A stretch of DNA of 64,000 nucleotides from Adiantum capillus-veneris (Eukaryota; Streptophyta; Polypodiopsida; Polypodiales; Pteridaceae): assembly GCA_014529385.2 (NCBI GenBank), contig CM043946.1, positions 18,106,077 to 18,170,076 of the forward strand, written 5' to 3'. A program made the translations under genes and the position numbers. The notes beneath the pieces are model-generated. The model was not told where the DNA came from. It ran no database searches and worked only from the letters and a program-made list of their open reading frames with translations. Position 1 is the first letter of the stretch. Every line of letters begins with the position of its first letter. Positions 61,575 to 64,000 of this stretch are shown in pieces.

Positions 61575-62185
61575 CCAATTTCCTCAAGTTGCAGTAATCT
61601 AGCTCAATGCAAAAACTGTGACACAAATAATGTGCAACAACTTCCTCAAGTGCAATAGACCACCACAATGCAACCTCTCTATAAGAATTTTGGTATAAAG
61701 AATGTGACAACTTCCTAAAGTGCAATAACTAGCTACCACAGTCCAACGTCTCTGCAAGAACTTGGGACAAAAATCATATACCACAACTTCCTCTAGTGCA
61801 ACAACCTAGCTCAATGCAACCTCTATGCAAGAACCCATGACACCACAAATGTGCCAAATGCAACAATCTAGCACAATGCAACCTCTCTACAAGAACTTGG
61901 GACATGAAGAATGTGCCATAATTTCATCAAGTGCAACAACCTAGTTCAATGCAGTCTCTATGCAAAAACCCGTGACACCACAAATGTGCAATAACTTCCT
62001 TAAGTGCAACAATCTAGCAGAATGCAACCTCTCTACAAGAATGTGTGATACACATAACATGCAAAAACTACCACAACTTAGCACAATGCAACCTCTTTAC
62101 AAGATCATGTGAGACACAAAATGTGCCAAAATGACAACAACATAGCTCAATGTAACCTCTCTAAAAGAACTTGTGATAGAAATAA
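61575..62185. repeat. ~61-76-bp tandem repeat, about nine units
   Basis: Units share cttcctcaagtgcaacaacc, tagctcaatgcaacctct and gcaagaact-tgtgacac. The caacctct word recurs at about 61671, 61743, 61818, 61879, 61957, 62026, 62088 and 62154. The array abuts the next ORF. Confidence 0.85.
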
Positions 62186-62224
62186 TTGTCCCAAATTTAT
62201 GCATTTTTCCCAAAATTCCTGAAC

Positions 62225-62755
62225 ATGCCTTCAAGGGAAGAGGCATCTGGCCAAGCGAGTACTTCAAGCTCGGAGAGCCGGGTTGTACCCAGTTTGCCAA
62301 AGAGAAAGTCATTCGAGGCTAAGCAGCGGAAGGTTATCTATCGATTCGCACGGTGCATGCGAGTACTGCCAGTCCACTTCAACAATCCTGAAGCAGAAGT
62401 GGTGAGAAGATTTCCATGCCCTAGGGAGGAGTGGTTCGGCTACTATTCGCGCTGTTTTGGAGGACGGGTAGAGGGTCTTCCTTCTCTTCCCATACAACTT
62501 ATCTTGAAGAATCTCTCCACCACGGGTGAAACCCAGTGGGCTGGAGACAAGTTGCAGCTGAATGGAGTGAAGTTCATGCAACACGCCGACTACAGTAATT
62601 ATCTACAGTTACTGCTAGCCAAAAGGTTGGAAGTGGTCAAACGCATCGCCATCACCCCGTACGTGCTGAGCAATGAAGGAAAAGTAGAGCCCATGAAAGG
62701 CGATGACCTCCTGTTGATGTGCCAACTCATCAACACTGGCACGGTAAGAGTATAA
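62225..62755 (+). CDS. 176-codon ORF of unknown function next to a gag
   Basis: ATG at 62225. A Ser-rich N-terminus (SGQASTSSSESR) precedes a compact, well-mixed sequence: RKVIYRFARCMRVLPVHFNN, EEWFGYYSRCFGGRVEGLPS, NLSTTGETQWAGDKLQLNGV, YSNYLQLLLAKRLEVVKRIA and GDDLLLMCQLINTGTVRV. The ending (acts as 'opens a gene set, ...LLLxCxLxNTG') loosely recalls the plant-transposon-associated domain found upstream of gag in some Ogre/Athila-type elements; I hold this weakly. ACG|GTAAGAG at 62741-62750 would make a good splice donor just before the stop. The gag at 63139 lies on the same strand, so this may be an accessory ORF of that element. It is open throughout. Confidence 0.5.
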   Translation: MPSREEASGQASTSSSESRVVPSLPKRKSFEAKQRKVIYRFARCMRVLPVHFNNPEAEVVRRFPCPREEWFGYYSRCFGGRVEGLPSLPIQLILKNLSTTGETQWAGDKLQLNGVKFMQHADYSNYLQLLLAKRLEVVKRIAITPYVLSNEGKVEPMKGDDLLLMCQLINTGTVRV

Positions 62756-62759
62756 GTAA

Positions 62760-63059
62760 GTGCTCCACCCTCTGTGCATGATGGAAAATGGGCGAACAGC
62801 ATTCCCGTTTAGATTCCTACAACATATGCATGTGAATATTTATGTAGATAGGAAAATCTTCTACCAACAGAAGATCATGTATTTGTTTGGTGCTTCGGTG
62901 CTAGGAGAAATCCTTAATTCCCCAAACCCTATCATTCTCCAAACCCTTAATTCCCCAAACCCTATCATTCTCCAAATCCTTAATTCCCCAAACCCTATCA
63001 TTCTCCCCATATTGGACTACCACCACTCCTTCAATGTTTCCATCTTTATCTTGTTTTAA
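62760..63059 (+). CDS. 99-codon ORF related to gypsy 3 LTR small ORFs, with triple 11-residue repeat
   Basis: The core NIYVDRKIFYQQKIMYLFG is followed by ASVLGEIL, three copies of NSPNPIIL[QP]-x-L and DYHHSFNVSIFILF. This matches ORFs a and b in the gypsy 3 LTRs along K-I-x-[FY]-Q-Q, [LF]-F-G, S-P-[ND]-P-I-I-L-P and S-F-[DN]-V. The last 65 bases align without gaps to ORF a at about 43 of 65 identities. The repeated unit is 33 bp (62911-63010), so the frame is kept. Confidence 0.5.
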   Translation: MLHPLCMMENGRTAFPFRFLQHMHVNIYVDRKIFYQQKIMYLFGASVLGEILNSPNPIILQTLNSPNPIILQILNSPNPIILPILDYHHSFNVSIFILF

Positions 63060-63074
63060 TCTATCCACCCAACT

Positions 63075-63086
63075 CTATAAAAAGCC
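63075..63086 (+). promoter_or_regulatory. Possible TATA box before gag
   Basis: CTCTATAAAAAGCCGC about 60 bases before the open gag frame. It could instead be coincidental in AT-rich leader sequence. Confidence 0.4.
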
Positions 63087-63138
63087 GCTATAAGCCGCTA
63101 CTGTTGTTGATTAAAAAAAAAGATTTGTAATTTCCTGA

Positions 63139-64000
63139 GTCACTACCGTGGCAAGTGTTTCTTTCCCCATATTCAATGGAAAGAAGGGAGAAGATCTCAC
63201 AACCGACTTTCTGGATGATTTCGATATTGCTTGTGTGGTTTCCAACAAGGATGACGATGCCTCACGGCTACGAATTTTTCCTCTACTAATGAAAGTAGAG
63301 GCCAAGTCCTGGTACAATGCTTTGCCCCAAGCTACCAAGAATGCATGGGATGCACTACGTGCTGCCTTTGTGAAGAGGTTTGGTGGAGACACAACCTCAG
63401 AGAAGTTATGGCAGCTACTGACAGAATTAAAGCAGGGACGTCTGCTAGAGTATGCCACGTACGAGTCCAAGTTTGTGGACTTATGGGAGAGATGGGTTGC
63501 CTCATTGGAGGAAGGCAAAGGAGCGCCTAATTTCTTGAAGAAGGACCATTTCATTGCTGGCCCGTGGTCGCCGCTTAAGGAGAAAGTGAAGGGAAGGTTT
63601 CCTGCAATGTATGAGTTGGCAGTAGACGTAGCCCGCCTTAAAGACAAGAAGTTGCGCATGCAAGCAAGAGTTAACGAGTCAGAGGAATCAAGCTTAGTCC
63701 GACTAACCCCAGTGACTGCAACAGCTGTTCATAGAGCCCAACCACAAGAGGTATCAGAAGAGCAGCAAGACCTGCTGAGTCGTATCACTACCCAACTAAA
63801 GAGTTTATCCATTCATCTGGTGCAGCAAGGGCATGCACTTGTTAGAAGTCTAGAACAAGGAAGAGGACAACGAAGGCAAAACCAAGAGTACCACTACTAT
63901 AATTGCGAGGAAGACGTCCATGGCATGTACTACTGCCCACATCCAAGAAGACAGAATTTCAATAGAGGAGGGAGACAGAATCAGGTCTCTCCGCCAAGGG
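63139..64000 (+). CDS. gag of a plus-strand gypsy-type element (fossil), open to window edge
   Basis: The frame runs uninterrupted for about 287 codons to the window edge. Capsid-like motifs: FPIFNGKKGEDLTTDFLDDF, then RIFPLLMKVEAKSWYNALPQ, NAWDALRAAFVKRFGGDTTS, KLWQLLTELKQGRLLEYATY and ESKFVDLWERW, typical of retrotrans_gag. Near the edge CEEDVHGMYYCPHP keeps the C-X4-H-X4-C end of a zinc knuckle. No ATG precedes the conserved start in this frame, so the true start is unclear. The pol region would lie beyond 64000. Confidence 0.8.

Overview
This is a gene-poor stretch of a large, repeat-rich eukaryotic genome, most likely a land plant. It holds Ty1/copia and Ty3/gypsy elements with plant-type primer sites (the initiator-tRNA-Met word TGGTATCAGAGC occurs three times), an Athila/Tat-like gypsy element, a chromodomain-bearing gypsy element, and very long GA/CT and GT microsatellites. 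I found no host protein gene, rRNA or tRNA that I would defend. The species cannot be named from the sequence; a fern or another plant with a large genome would fit. All dates below come from hand counts of LTR mismatches and an assumed rate of about 1e-8 per site per year.

Layout. 1-5551: a minus-strand gypsy element (gypsy 1), cut by the window edge, with its 5' LTR at 5094-5551. 5552-7147: an unrecognised open frame, then a polypurine tract and LTR start closely matching those of gypsy 3. 8.5-9.0 kb: two long CT tracts. 10305-15524: a copia element (copia A) whose two 227-bp LTRs lie in opposite orientation. 15.9-24.6 kb: non-coding DNA with short tandem repeats. 24623-48875: a three-tier nest. 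A chromovirus (gypsy 2, TSD CCCCC) received copia B in its 3' LTR (25489-31025, TSD AGAGA) and the 10-kb gypsy 3 in its RT region (34525-44556, TSD ACGC). 49.2-50.6 kb: an LTR, primer site and gag remnant. 50.8-57.25 kb: a satellite array of ~148-bp monomers in a seven-monomer higher-order repeat of ~1.04 kb, interrupted by a probable solo LTR and by a 1,340-bp inverted-repeat DNA transposon flanked by TTAA. 57.3-62.2 kb: microsatellites and minor tandem repeats. 62.2-64 kb: a 176-codon ORF, a 99-codon ORF and a gag open to the window edge.

Most interesting: each 2,009-bp LTR of gypsy 3 carries, downstream of a TATA box, two overlapping small ORFs (72 and 70 codons) that are related to each other. 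A third relative lies just upstream of the separate gag at 62.8 kb. This looks like a small protein-like family carried in retroelement leaders. Other leads are the satellite higher-order repeat, the TTAA transposon, the rearranged copia A with target-site words still matching in reverse complement, and copia B, whose LTRs look older than the element it landed in.
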